IMG/VR virus record: IMGVR_UViG_3300027861_000158
Location: 1-27,787 of that record
Origin: a virus
Strand: one strand, 5' to 3'
DNA: 27,787 nt
In this document: positions 12,082 to 19,454 of the stretch, in pieces
Position numbering within the stretch: position 1 is the first letter of the stretch
How the letters are laid out: every line of letters starts with the position of its first letter
Made by a program: the position numbers and the translations under genes
Notes under the pieces: generated by a model
What the model was told of the DNA's origin: nothing
Database searches by the model: none
What the model saw: the letters and a program-made list of their open reading frames with translations, nothing else

Positions 12082-12218
12082 TGGATTTTATGCAGTTGTG
12101 GCTAAAGTTTTGTCTAGAACACTTTAATAGCAAAGGCTGCTTGCTTGGTAGCTATACTCCTGTCAATCCATTTAAATTAAATAAGATAACAAAGCACTTA
12201 AGGGTGATTTATGAATAG
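12081..12218 (+). CDS. Hypothetical 45-aa protein
   Basis: ATG at 12081 with AAGGAG 6 nt upstream. The product starts MDFMQLWLKFCLEHFNSKGC and ends KHLRVIYE; it has a hydrophobic-aromatic N-terminal helix and a basic C-terminus. It directly follows the antitoxin-like gene, so in principle it could be its partner, but it resembles no known toxin family. It overlaps gene 12211 by 8 nt. Confidence 0.55.
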   Translation: MDFMQLWLKFCLEHFNSKGCLLGSYTPVNPFKLNKITKHLRVIYE

Positions 12219-12411
12219 CAACAAGCATAGTATTAAGTTTGTAGCTTCAAACCTAACTAAAGTTCAATTTAACGGGTTCTGTGAAGGTATGGCGCTTGTT
12301 TATACAGATAGAAGCAGCAGGAAAAATGACGATCAGCACGCTATAAGTTCAATGTTGTGGTGGGAGTCTGCCTACGGAAAGTATAATCATTACTGCAAGT
12401 ATGAAAGCTAA
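12211..12411 (+). CDS. Hypothetical 66-aa protein
   Basis: ATG at 12211 with AAGGGTGA about 5 nt upstream. The product starts MNSNKHSIKFVASNLTKVQF and is rich in Asn, Ser, Tyr and His, with no membrane segment. It is the last gene of the cassette, before a terminator. No family recognised. Confidence 0.7.
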   Translation: MNSNKHSIKFVASNLTKVQFNGFCEGMALVYTDRSSRKNDDQHAISSMLWWESAYGKYNHYCKYES

Positions 12412-12436
12412 CTCATTGCTTACTAATGTTGACCAT

Positions 12437-12461
12437 AACCGCTAACTACTAGCGGTTTTTT
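12437..12461 (+). terminator. Rho-independent terminator closing the small-gene cassette
   Basis: AACCGCTA (12437-12444) pairs with TAGCGGTT (12450-12457) around ACTAC, followed by a T-run. With the promoter at 11547 it delimits a complete transcription unit. Confidence 0.92.
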
Positions 12462-12500
12462 ATTGACTAAAATCCTCTATTAGCTAATCCACCTAACTGT

Positions 12501-12509
12501 TGGTATAAT
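12501..12509 (+). promoter_or_regulatory. Extended -10 promoter for scaffold and coat genes
   Basis: TGGTATAAT (12501-12509) is a perfect extended -10. Upstream, the palindrome TTAGCTAA (12480-12487) overlaps the -35 position; the same octamer is in both arms of the inverted repeat at 224-267. The expected start is near 12516, leaving a leader of about 55 nt before the scaffold GTG. Confidence 0.75.
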
Positions 12510-12571
12510 TCACAGTAGGAGCGCAGCCTTTACTGCGATTAAATCGTAACACTAGACGAGAGTATAAATTA

Positions 12572-13408
12572 GTGGAAGCAAATACTACACCTGATTTACA
12601 GCAAGATGATGATTCAAAAACTCACACCGAAATTGATAGTACTGTTGGTGCAGGAACTCAAGATGAACAAACGCCAAGTGTTCCAGAGGGTGAGGAGTAT
12701 GATGAAATTGTTTTAGCTGGTGATGAGCAGGCATCACGGTATACAAAAGAAGAAGTCTTAGTTCATAAACTATCTAAGGTTCGCAAGCAGAAAGCAGCGG
12801 TTAAAACTGAAGTATCCCAAAAGGATGCAGAAATCGAAGCCCTGAAGAAGCAAATGCAAGAGTTGCGTAGCGAGTTTGGGTTTGAAGACGAGCCGGCGGC
12901 CGTACCTACTCAGCAAGCACAAGCAGCACCGCAAGCCCCACAGATAGATGAAAAGGTATTTAACAATCATTACAACTCAGCGGCTAAGCTAAAAGTCAAA
13001 GACTATGAAGAGACTGAAAGGTCATTGCGTAGCTCATTGGGTGACGGTTTAGTCGATAGTATTATTGCTGAATGTGATGCAGGCAAAAGCCCTATGGTTG
13101 TTTACCACTTACAAAAGAACAAAGACCGACTCGAAGAATTCACACACGCATTGCAGATTGACCCAACAGGCCGAAAGGCTCAACGCCTATTGTGGGGGTT
13201 GAGTGAGAAGCTAAAGGTTAACCAAGTCAAGCGTGATCCTGTTCCAGCTCCAGAATCAGAAGTTCGTGGCGCTGCTAGCGGTTCATCACCAGAGAAGCAA
13301 CTTGATACGCTTAGAGATAAGTATGTTGCTGAGATTAATTCAGGTGGTGACGGCGCGGTGCTATGGAAGCAGATGAAAGAGCTTAAATCACAAATTAGGA
13401 GTCAGTAA
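12572..13408 (+). CDS. Scaffolding protein
   Basis: 278 residues, very charged and low in aromatics. An acidic disordered N-terminus is followed by a coiled coil (KLSKVRKQKAAVKTEVSQKD, EIEALKKQMQELRSEF), a Gln/Ala/Pro linker, and a helical C-terminal segment ending KQMKELKSQIRSQ, comparable to the basic helix-turn-helix with which P22 gp8 binds coat protein. The position between portal and coat is that of P22 gene 8. The start is GTG at 12572 with only a distant GAGAG. The stop overlaps the coat ATG (TAATG), coupling scaffold and coat synthesis. Confidence 0.85.
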   Translation: MEANTTPDLQQDDDSKTHTEIDSTVGAGTQDEQTPSVPEGEEYDEIVLAGDEQASRYTKEEVLVHKLSKVRKQKAAVKTEVSQKDAEIEALKKQMQELRSEFGFEDEPAAVPTQQAQAAPQAPQIDEKVFNNHYNSAAKLKVKDYEETERSLRSSLGDGLVDSIIAECDAGKSPMVVYHLQKNKDRLEEFTHALQIDPTGRKAQRLLWGLSEKLKVNQVKRDPVPAPESEVRGAASGSSPEKQLDTLRDKYVAEINSGGDGAVLWKQMKELKSQIRSQ

Positions 13409-14652
13409 TGGCTAATGCTTTCAGTAAAGAAGAAGTCGTAGCGTTTGAGAAGCTACTAGAAAAGTTTGATCCGAATAACATTGTAATGCGTCAGGTTGCT
13501 ACACGTAACCCAGATATGGTTGGCCAAGAGCGTGGTGGTTATACAGAATGGCGCCCTAAGCCATACATCTCGCGCACTAAGTCCGGCCTATCATTAGTTG
13601 ATGCTGACTTTGTTGATATGACGCAGATGTCAGTGCCGGTTGCTATTGACCAAATCGAAAACGTACCTTGGAATCTAACAGCTCAAGACCTTAACGATCC
13701 TCAGCAGTTAGAGCGCAAGACTCAATCAGCAGCTCAAGCGTTGAACGCGGTTATCGATACGTTCGTTGCTAACCTAGTTGGTAAGCAAGGCACTATCGTT
13801 ACTACATCCTCTACAGCTCTAACAGGTTACGATAACCTAGCAGACGCTGAAGCATCAATGACTGAAATTGATGTGCCGATTAACATGGATCGAACCATGA
13901 TCCTAAACCCACGCGATTACAATCGCGTTGCGGGTAACTTGGCAGAGCGTCAGACATTCACATCCAAGACTCAAGGCGCTTATGAGCGTTCTTATGTTGG
14001 TATGAACGCGGGCTTTGATACATTTAAAGCTTCGTTCCAGCCGCGACTAGGCGCTTACGCTGGCGGCTCGTTAACAGTTACAGGCGCTCAGTCTTATATC
14101 CCAGCCGCTCAAGACGGTAACAAGAAGAACGTCGATAACCGTTACATGACGCTAACAGTTGGCGCTAGCACTGCAAACGTAAAAGAAGGCGATGCATTTA
14201 CTATTGCCGGCGTTAACTCTGTAGGCCTAATCAAGAAAGAAGACAGCGGTCAGGCTAAAACCTTCCGTGTAATCTCTGTTGATTCAGGTACTACATTGAC
14301 TATCTCGCCTGCAATCATCCCAGCTGATGGCGCGGCTCAGTCTCAGAAAGATTACGCTAACGTAACTACTGAAGCTGGAGCGGGTGCGGCGCTTACGTTC
14401 CTTAACACTACTGATGCACAAGTTAACTCTTTCTGGGTTAATGACGCGATTGAAATCACTGGTGGTAAATTGGCTCGACCACAAGGCGGTGTTGATACGC
14501 TAACAATGGAATCAGACTCTGGCATCCAGTTTATGTTTGCTCGTCAAGGTGCAATTAATGACCTTTCAACCAAGTATCGTATTACGGTATTCTTTGGTGC
14601 AACTATTCTCTGTGAAGAGATGTGTGGCATCATGTTAGGTGGTCAATCGTAG
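13408..14652 (+). CDS. Major coat protein, P22 gp5-like
   Basis: 414 residues, close to P22 gp5 (430). The N-terminal part (MANAFSKEEVVAFEKLLEKF, FVDMTQMSVPVAIDQIENVP, WNLTAQDLNDPQQLERK) matches the P22 coat family with HK97 fold. Residues about 215-345 (LTVTGAQSYIPAAQ through TTLTISPAIIPADGA) are Thr/Val/Ala-rich beta structure in the place of the P22 insertion domain. Codon use is visibly more uniform than in neighbouring small genes, as expected for a highly expressed gene. It assembles on the scaffold into the procapsid and is followed by a strong terminator. Confidence 0.95.
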   Translation: MANAFSKEEVVAFEKLLEKFDPNNIVMRQVATRNPDMVGQERGGYTEWRPKPYISRTKSGLSLVDADFVDMTQMSVPVAIDQIENVPWNLTAQDLNDPQQLERKTQSAAQALNAVIDTFVANLVGKQGTIVTTSSTALTGYDNLADAEASMTEIDVPINMDRTMILNPRDYNRVAGNLAERQTFTSKTQGAYERSYVGMNAGFDTFKASFQPRLGAYAGGSLTVTGAQSYIPAAQDGNKKNVDNRYMTLTVGASTANVKEGDAFTIAGVNSVGLIKKEDSGQAKTFRVISVDSGTTLTISPAIIPADGAAQSQKDYANVTTEAGAGAALTFLNTTDAQVNSFWVNDAIEITGGKLARPQGGVDTLTMESDSGIQFMFARQGAINDLSTKYRITVFFGATILCEEMCGIMLGGQS

Positions 14653-14660
14653 CAACTATA

Positions 14661-14682
14661 GGGGCTTCGGCCCCTTTATTTT
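14661..14682 (+). terminator. Rho-independent terminator after the coat gene
   Basis: GGGGC-TTCG-GCCCC (14661-14674) with a stable UUCG tetraloop, then TTTATTTT. It probably attenuates transcription so that the coat gene is expressed more than the head-completion genes, which have no separate promoter that I can see. Confidence 0.92.
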
Positions 14683-14693
14683 AAGGAATCAAA

Positions 14694-14993
14694 ATGTCTT
14701 ACTTACTTTACCGAAATGGAAGCACCCACAAAATCTGGGGCAAAGAGTGCGAGTACAAACAGTTTATGGATGAAGACGTTGAGCAAGCGTTAGATGATGG
14801 CTGGGTGCTTCACCCTAAAGACCTTGTTGATGAAAAGTGTGTTGACGTTATTGATGCAGAGTTTGAAGCTATCGATACCAATGACAGCGGAAAGCTATCC
14901 AATGATGAAGTAAGGGCTGCAGCTGAAAAGGCCGGCATTGAAGGGTTCGAAACTAAACGAATTACCACCCTTAAAGGTGAGCTAGGGGTTTAA
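14694..14993 (+). CDS. Small protein with EF-hand-like loop and HeH/LEM-like end
   Basis: 99 residues; ATG at 14694 with AAGGA 8 nt upstream. The N-terminal part (MSYLLYRNGSTHKIWGKECE, QALDDGWVLHPKD) resembles short phage proteins placed after coat genes. Residues 61-72, DTNDSGKLSNDE, follow the 12-position EF-hand calcium loop (D1, N3, S5, G6, L8, E12) with a preceding helix. The last 25 residues (RAAAEKAGIEGFETKRITTL) look like a HeH/LEM-type helical segment. A structural or head-completion role is suggested by position. Calcium binding is inferred only from the loop. Confidence 0.7.
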   Translation: MSYLLYRNGSTHKIWGKECEYKQFMDEDVEQALDDGWVLHPKDLVDEKCVDVIDAEFEAIDTNDSGKLSNDEVRAAAEKAGIEGFETKRITTLKGELGV

Positions 14994-14994
14994 C

Positions 14995-15450
14995 ATGCTT
15001 AAAGGTGAATACGTATCAGGCGCTTATGAACAACTTGCAATCTGGGGGATAACAGCAGATCCAGAGCCGCAAGAGATTGTTAAGGCGCTTGTTAGGCTTA
15101 ATGGTTTAATGCTTCAGTGGGAGAATAGAAATATATTCCTCGGCTGGAATGTTGGAGCTGAAGACCCAAACGACGAAAGCGGGCTGCCTGACTGGGCGCA
15201 AGAGGCTGTATTCACCAATCTAGCGCTAAAGATTGCACCTCTATATGGTCGAATGGCAACTACTGATCAGAAACAAGAGGCCGCTAACGCATACGAAGCA
15301 ATCACGCTAAACAACCTTTGCAACATGGAATATCCAGACACTATGCCAGTGGGCGCAGGTAATCAGCGTTATGGCTATAGCTCTCGGAGATTCTTTGTTG
15401 AAACAGACCCAGAAACAGGCGATCAATGTAACACGGGGATTAACTTATGA
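14995..15450 (+). CDS. Head-to-tail joining protein, P22 gp4-like
   Basis: 151 residues. The N-terminal helical region (GAYEQLAIWGITADPEPQEI, then KALVRLNGLMLQWENRNIFL) matches the P22 gp4 tail accessory family pattern: AL..LG, D...I..AL..LN.ML..W. It then has L..WAQEAVFTNLALKIAPLYG. In P22, gp4 binds below the portal ring and starts tail assembly. The size is near the 166 aa of gp4. It follows gene 14694 by 1 nt and overlaps the next by ATGA. Confidence 0.85.
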   Translation: MLKGEYVSGAYEQLAIWGITADPEPQEIVKALVRLNGLMLQWENRNIFLGWNVGAEDPNDESGLPDWAQEAVFTNLALKIAPLYGRMATTDQKQEAANAYEAITLNNLCNMEYPDTMPVGAGNQRYGYSSRRFFVETDPETGDQCNTGINL

Positions 15451-15686
15451 GTTACGGATGTAATGCAAATTACTCTGTAGAGGTAACTTGGGAAGGTGGA
15501 GACACCTTCGTCAAGCAATCTGCAAATGCAGCGGGTAGAACTCGCCTAGGCACTACTGAGAGCTTTATTGATTATCTGAATAGCAACAATGTAGTTGTTA
15601 AAGATATCGCAGCAGGCGCCTTAACAGGTCAGCTAACTATCACATATACAGACGGGAGCCAGAAAACTGTAACCGTACCAGCTTAA
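15447..15686 (+). CDS. Hypothetical structural-module protein, 79 aa
   Basis: ATG at 15447 overlaps the gp4-like stop. The product (MSYGCNANYSVEVTWEGGDT to GQLTITYTDGSQKTVTVPA) is almost all short beta strands and Gly/Thr-rich turns, the look of a small immunoglobulin-like or decoration fold. Its position between head-completion genes suggests a virion component. No family recognised. Confidence 0.7.
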   Translation: MSYGCNANYSVEVTWEGGDTFVKQSANAAGRTRLGTTESFIDYLNSNNVVVKDIAAGALTGQLTITYTDGSQKTVTVPA

Positions 15687-15711
15687 CCATGACTAATAAA
15701 AGGATTTTACT

Positions 15712-16011
15712 ATGTCTAGTTACACACTTGCCCCTATTGACGGTGCACAAGAGTTTTTATCACATCAAAAAGGCGAGCTATATCACGATGTAGCAATACG
15801 CGCCACAGGTTCCAGTCCAGCGGGAACAATCGTACTAACAGCAAAGAAGCCTGGATCATCAGTATTTGAAACCATCCCAGACGGCACATTTGATTTAGCC
15901 GCACCTCTAACAGTTCAGTTCACCGGCGCAGTAAAAGAATTCCAAGCTACCATCACCGGTATTTCTGGAGTGACCACGCTTAACCTAACCGACACTAACC
16001 AGAGGGCTTAA
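15712..16011 (+). CDS. Hypothetical beta-rich virion-module protein, 99 aa
   Basis: ATG at 15712 with AAAGGA about 8 nt upstream. The sequence is beta-rich (YHDVAIRATGSSPAGTIVLT, then TVQFTGAVKEFQATITGISG). The pattern resembles Ig-like or head-fibre-type small phage domains. It could be a capsid decoration protein. No family recognised with confidence; neighbours support a structural role. Confidence 0.7.
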   Translation: MSSYTLAPIDGAQEFLSHQKGELYHDVAIRATGSSPAGTIVLTAKKPGSSVFETIPDGTFDLAAPLTVQFTGAVKEFQATITGISGVTTLNLTDTNQRA

Positions 16012-16013
16012 TT

Positions 16014-16583
16014 ATGACTAAGGGATATACCACTAGCGGAGAACCTGCCCCCGCTGGGGTTTATGAAGGATCTAGAGCCTTGACGGTTCAATCATACGTT
16101 GAGGCAAACTCTAAGAATGGAGTTCAGCACGAAGGCTCTGTTTTACTTACTGCAGTTCCTGCGCTTGGAATCAATGACACAATCTTTCTTACTGGCTCAA
16201 AGCCTGTAGCGCTTAAGGGTCGTGTTGTTAGCTACTCTGGGGAAGGTGTTGTTGCAGAAATATACAGCGGCGCTACTTACACAGGCGGGACTGAGGCGGA
16301 TTACCAAAACGCATCAGACATAAACCCAGTGGCAGGAGAGTCTAAGATCATAGTTGGTGCAACCATAGTTACTGACGGTTCGCTTAACTTTGCTCCGATA
16401 TACGCGCTTGGAAATAAATCAAGACAAGGGCAAGGAAGCACTCTTTCGGTTCTTGGTTCTGAGCGGCTGCTTAAACCTAACACAGCTTATTTGCTTAGAC
16501 TTGCGTCGCTAGACTCTGCGGCTCAGGACATATCGAGCTTCTTAACGTGGTACGAGGGGGGTTTAGATTTACCTCAGTCATAA
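16014..16583 (+). CDS. Hypothetical beta-rich virion-module protein, 189 aa
   Basis: ATG at 16014, 2 nt after the previous stop. The protein is rich in Gly, Ser, Thr and Ala, with beta-type segments (SVLLTAVPALGINDTIFLTG, RVVSYSGEGVVAEIYSGATY) and a C-terminal aromatic segment (FLTWYEGGLDLPQS). The pattern resembles capsid-surface or decoration proteins found between coat and tail genes in other P22-type phages. Function is inferred from position only. It is followed by a bidirectional terminator. Confidence 0.7.
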   Translation: MTKGYTTSGEPAPAGVYEGSRALTVQSYVEANSKNGVQHEGSVLLTAVPALGINDTIFLTGSKPVALKGRVVSYSGEGVVAEIYSGATYTGGTEADYQNASDINPVAGESKIIVGATIVTDGSLNFAPIYALGNKSRQGQGSTLSVLGSERLLKPNTAYLLRLASLDSAAQDISSFLTWYEGGLDLPQS

Positions 16584-16585
16584 GT

Positions 16586-16614
16586 AAAAAGGCCTCTTAA
16601 TTGAGGCCTTTTTT
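16586..16614. terminator. Bidirectional rho-independent terminator
   Basis: AAAAAGGCCTC (16586-16596) pairs with GAGGCCTTTTT around TTAATT. T-runs occur on both strands, so it ends plus-strand head genes and the minus-strand cassette that stops at 16617. Confidence 0.95.
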
Positions 16615-16616
16615 GT

Positions 16617-16793
16617 TTACAGTCTAAACTTTTCAATTGTTTTATTGTCACAATTATTTACAAGGTTTTGCAGTTCAGGATGTGAAGCAACAAAGCTCAA
16701 CACTTTAAGGTAAGTTTTCTTGTTTACCCTTCCAGAGTGAGAGTAGGCGTCATTTATAAACATCATCAATAACTCTTGGGCTTTATCATCCAT
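16617..16793 (-). CDS. Hypothetical 58-aa helical protein
   Basis: The minus-strand ATG at 16793 follows the stop of the preceding gene by 2 nt and has GGGTG upstream; a GTG at 16802 would add three residues. The product starts MDDKAQELLMMFINDAYSHS and ends NKTIEKFRL. It looks like an all-helical soluble protein. Last gene of the inverted three-gene cassette. No family recognised. Confidence 0.65.
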   Translation of the reverse strand: MDDKAQELLMMFINDAYSHSGRVNKKTYLKVLSFVASHPELQNLVNNCDNKTIEKFRL

Positions 16794-16795
16794 AC

Positions 16796-16960
16796 CTAAC
16801 ACCCCATAAACACTGGCAAGCTTGCCACTTTTTTAACGTTAACCACTCTATCTTTCTTGTTGTTATCAGCAGCGATAACCCACATAGAGCGATGACCTTG
16901 TTTACTTCTGCACTTTGCCAAGTCTGCGTTAACGCTATCTGTACCTGTGTATGATTCCAT
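16796..16960 (-). CDS. Hypothetical 54-aa basic protein
   Basis: The minus-strand ATG at 16960 lies 2 nt after the stop of gene 17322-16963, with GAGG about 12 nt upstream. The product starts MESYTGTDSVNADLAKCRSK, contains HRSMWVIAADNNKKDRVVNV and ends LPVFMGC. It is basic and beta-rich in its middle. The frame fills the gap between two other cassette genes almost exactly, which supports it. No family recognised. Confidence 0.6.
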   Translation of the reverse strand: MESYTGTDSVNADLAKCRSKQGHRSMWVIAADNNKKDRVVNVKKVASLPVFMGC

Positions 16961-16962
16961 TT

Positions 16963-17322
16963 TTATTTTGCCTCGCTATCAATATTATTTAAAGTACTGT
17001 ACGCATACTGAATTGCATCTGATTCGCTAAGGTCGCAATCAAATATACAGCCAACAACCTCCTCGACTAGCTCAACCGAAACGCCACCGACCACGGCATC
17101 GCCGCCAATCCAGTTTTCTAGATCGAAAACGCAACGCTTAAACTCGTCAATAGTGCAAATAAATGTAACAGTATTGTGGCTTTTTGGGTTTACAGTTGTT
17201 GTACCAACAAACCCGCCAAGTTTTGGCATGTATATAATTGAGTTGTGAAGACTGTTATAACCTATTCGCAGGTTATTCAAATCACCTTTCAGCTCATTAA
17301 CCGCATCCATAATTGTTTTCAT
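16963..17322 (-). CDS. Hypothetical 119-aa protein, first gene of the inverted cassette
   Basis: The minus-strand ATG at 17322 has AAGGAG 8 nt upstream, better than the ATT/ATG region at 17331. The product starts MKTIMDAVNELKGDLNNLRI and has a mixed alpha/beta middle (TVTFICTIDEFKRCVFDLEN) and an acidic C-terminal half with several cysteines. Similar MKTIMDAVNELKG-type small proteins occur in phage accessory regions. Function unknown. It is transcribed from the element copy at 17375-17389. Confidence 0.75.
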   Translation of the reverse strand: MKTIMDAVNELKGDLNNLRIGYNSLHNSIIYMPKLGGFVGTTTVNPKSHNTVTFICTIDEFKRCVFDLENWIGGDAVVGGVSVELVEEVVGCIFDCDLSESDAIQYAYSTLNNIDSEAK

Positions 17323-17350
17323 CGCAATCACTCCTTATTAATTTACACAC

Positions 17351-17389
17351 ACTATAACGCCAAACTTTCGTTTCACTGCTCCGACCAGT
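17351..17389 (-). promoter_or_regulatory. Copy 4 of the dispersed element (minus strand) with TATAGT box
   Basis: On the minus strand ACTGGTCGGAGCAGT spans 17389 to 17375. Eighteen nt after it is TATAGT (17356-17351), a good -10. It points into the minus-strand cassette 17322-16617, so the orientation again follows the downstream gene. The opposite face lies over the -35 region of the plus-strand promoter at 17396. Confidence 0.65.
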
Positions 17390-17395
17390 ACAATA

Positions 17396-17404
17396 TGGTA
17401 TACT
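17396..17404 (+). promoter_or_regulatory. Extended -10 promoter for the gp10-like gene
   Basis: TGGTATACT (17396-17404) is an extended -10. Its -35 region (about 17375-17381) coincides with the repeated palindromic element instead of a TTGACA. Divergent transcription from this short interval could be coordinated by one protein bound at 17375-17389. Confidence 0.65.
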
Positions 17405-17430
17405 GAACAAAACTTAAACGGGGTTAATCA

Positions 17431-18849
17431 GTGCCAGCATTTCAGATACCACTAATCAAAGGTGATTCAGTTGACGACAACACTGAATACAGAGACTCGT
17501 TACCGGTTAACATGTTTGTTATACCTCGAGACGTTCTTGATACTAACGGTTATTTAATTAACTGGTATGGTCTTGCTAACTTCTCTACTGGTGAAGGTAT
17601 TGATCGCGGTTGCATTTGGGTTAGCGCTGCGGGGTTAGAAGGTCACTATCGAGTAAGCGGCAAAAGTTTGATATCTGTTAACGCAGACGGAACAACTAAA
17701 GTAATTGGTGACGTGGGCGGTTTTGGTCAAGTCTCAATGGCATATTCTTTCAATAACCTTGCGATAGTATCAGGCGGAAAGCTTTTCTATTACAACGCTG
17801 CTGACGGCCTTAGAGAGATAACAGACCCAGACGCAGGGCGTCCGATAGATGTTGTTTGGGTTGACGGTTATTTCTTCTTTACTGATGGTAAGGACATTTA
17901 CCACTCAGACATTACCGACGAAGAATCATTTTTACCTCTAGACTTTGGTAACGCTCAGTTTCTACCAGACCCATCAAGAGGTCTAGGCAAGAACGAGGAC
18001 AACGAGATATTGGTATTTGGCGCGTTCTCTATCGAATACTTCATTAACGTTGGTACTGAAAACTTTGCATTCCAAAGGCTAAACCAGAAAGCGCAGAAGA
18101 TAGGTGTTCTTGGTACTCACTGCAAGAAAGAGATGAGCGGTAAATGGTACACGTTAAGCCGAAGAAAAGAGTCAGCGCCTAGCTTTCATATTGTTTCATT
18201 AGGTAACGAGCAAACAATCTCAACGAGAGAAACAGATCAAGTTTTATCTGGGTACACTCACGATCAACTTTCAGCCGTAACTGTTGACACAATGATTAGA
18301 GATAACGTTAAGCTTGCTGTATTTCACCTGCCTAACCACACGTTTTTATTCAATGAATCCATAGCTGAAAAGATGGGTATAGATAACGCATGGACGATAT
18401 TAAAATCTGACGTGCTTGGTGATAATACTTATAGAGCTAAAAACATACTTTTAGATCCTCGCAATGGCAAATGGCTTACAGGTGACAAGCTAGACTCTCA
18501 CATAGGTAGCATGGATAAATCTATATGCACTCACTATGGAGATATAGCAGAGTGGATTATTGATACCCCATTCCTAAACCTTGGCGGGCAGATAGTTCAC
18601 CAGTTAACGCTTGAGACAATACCAGGTATATCACCAGATGAAGATGCAACCGTTGAGTTATCGGTGACGATGCAGGGCAGGACTCACGGTCAAGGTCGAT
18701 GGGTTAAGATGGGGTCTAACTACGATTACAGCCAAAGGTTTATTATTAGGCAACCGTTCGGGTTTATACGGCATTACATAAGTATTAGGCTTAGAGGCGC
18801 GTCACGATCAAGAATGTCTCTAGCAGCATTTACGGCGGTCACTTCATAA
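17431..18849 (+). CDS. Packaged DNA stabilisation protein, P22 gp10-like
   Basis: 472 residues, the same length as P22 gp10. It starts with GTG (MPAFQIPLIKGDSVDDNTEY) and shows repeated beta-propeller-like strands (GKLFYYNAADGL, VVWVDGYFFFTDGKDIYHSD, ILVFGAFSIEYFINVG) and the conserved RGLGKNEDNEILVFG region. In P22, gp10 forms the tail hub under gp4, seals the portal and receives needle and tailspikes. It overlaps the next gene at TAATG. Confidence 0.93.
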   Translation: MPAFQIPLIKGDSVDDNTEYRDSLPVNMFVIPRDVLDTNGYLINWYGLANFSTGEGIDRGCIWVSAAGLEGHYRVSGKSLISVNADGTTKVIGDVGGFGQVSMAYSFNNLAIVSGGKLFYYNAADGLREITDPDAGRPIDVVWVDGYFFFTDGKDIYHSDITDEESFLPLDFGNAQFLPDPSRGLGKNEDNEILVFGAFSIEYFINVGTENFAFQRLNQKAQKIGVLGTHCKKEMSGKWYTLSRRKESAPSFHIVSLGNEQTISTRETDQVLSGYTHDQLSAVTVDTMIRDNVKLAVFHLPNHTFLFNESIAEKMGIDNAWTILKSDVLGDNTYRAKNILLDPRNGKWLTGDKLDSHIGSMDKSICTHYGDIAEWIIDTPFLNLGGQIVHQLTLETIPGISPDEDATVELSVTMQGRTHGQGRWVKMGSNYDYSQRFIIRQPFGFIRHYISIRLRGASRSRMSLAAFTAVTS

Positions 18850-19454
18850 TGGCAAATGAGATACGCACAGGCGTAAGAACTTTAAACCTATCAGCTAGCC
18901 AGCTAAAGAAGATAACCAGCAGGCAAGGCGCTGAGTGGTCTAACGAGTTAATTAACGATTACCTAACTATTCTTGAAAACTTTATAAGAATAGCTAACGC
19001 TACAGACGATATTATAGAGCAGGTTGACGATAACACTGCGGCGATCATAGTTAACGCTGAGGCAATACAGGTAAACGTTGACAACATTTTAATAAACAAA
19101 GGCGCAATAGCTTTAGTTGCTCAAAACCTAGAAGACCACGAAAATGACAATGTGGTTCACGGTGTTGCAGGTGTCGTGGTTGGTACTGAAGACTACCCAT
19201 CGGAGGTGGTTGGCGGAGCAGTAAAGAGATCAGAACTTGTTAATGACGTAAGCTTGTCAACATCTCCTATTGTCACCGCAGACCTAACTACAGCGCCAGC
19301 AGACTACACGCAGACTTATACGCAATTACAGACTGGGTTGATCAATGAAGAAAAGGGCAAGATTAATAGCTTGCTGGTTGACCTAACAGCAGTAAAGGAC
19401 GCTTTTAACGACCTACTAGCAAAGGCTAAGGCAGCGGAGCAAATGACATCATGA
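18849..19454 (+). CDS. Coiled-coil protein in tail-needle (gp26) position
   Basis: 201 residues. A helical region from about 40-100 has regular Ile/Val/Asn heptads (DDIIEQVDDNTAAIIVNAEA, IQVNVDNILINKGAIALVAQ), fitting a trimeric coiled coil. It is followed by a small knob-like motif (VVHGVAGVVVGTEDYPSE) and a second helical end. Lying right after gp10, it takes the place of P22 gp26, the needle that plugs the tail and contacts the cell envelope. Sequence similarity to gp26 itself is not visible by eye. Confidence 0.65.
   Translation: MANEIRTGVRTLNLSASQLKKITSRQGAEWSNELINDYLTILENFIRIANATDDIIEQVDDNTAAIIVNAEAIQVNVDNILINKGAIALVAQNLEDHENDNVVHGVAGVVVGTEDYPSEVVGGAVKRSELVNDVSLSTSPIVTADLTTAPADYTQTYTQLQTGLINEEKGKINSLLVDLTAVKDAFNDLLAKAKAAEQMTS

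Noticed and set aside
19212-19226. Partial match (11 of 15) to the dispersed element, GGTTGGCGGAGCAGT, with a TAATGA 18 nt later
   Set aside because: It lies inside the needle-position gene, breaks the palindrome's left half, and the downstream hexamer is poor. Likely chance.
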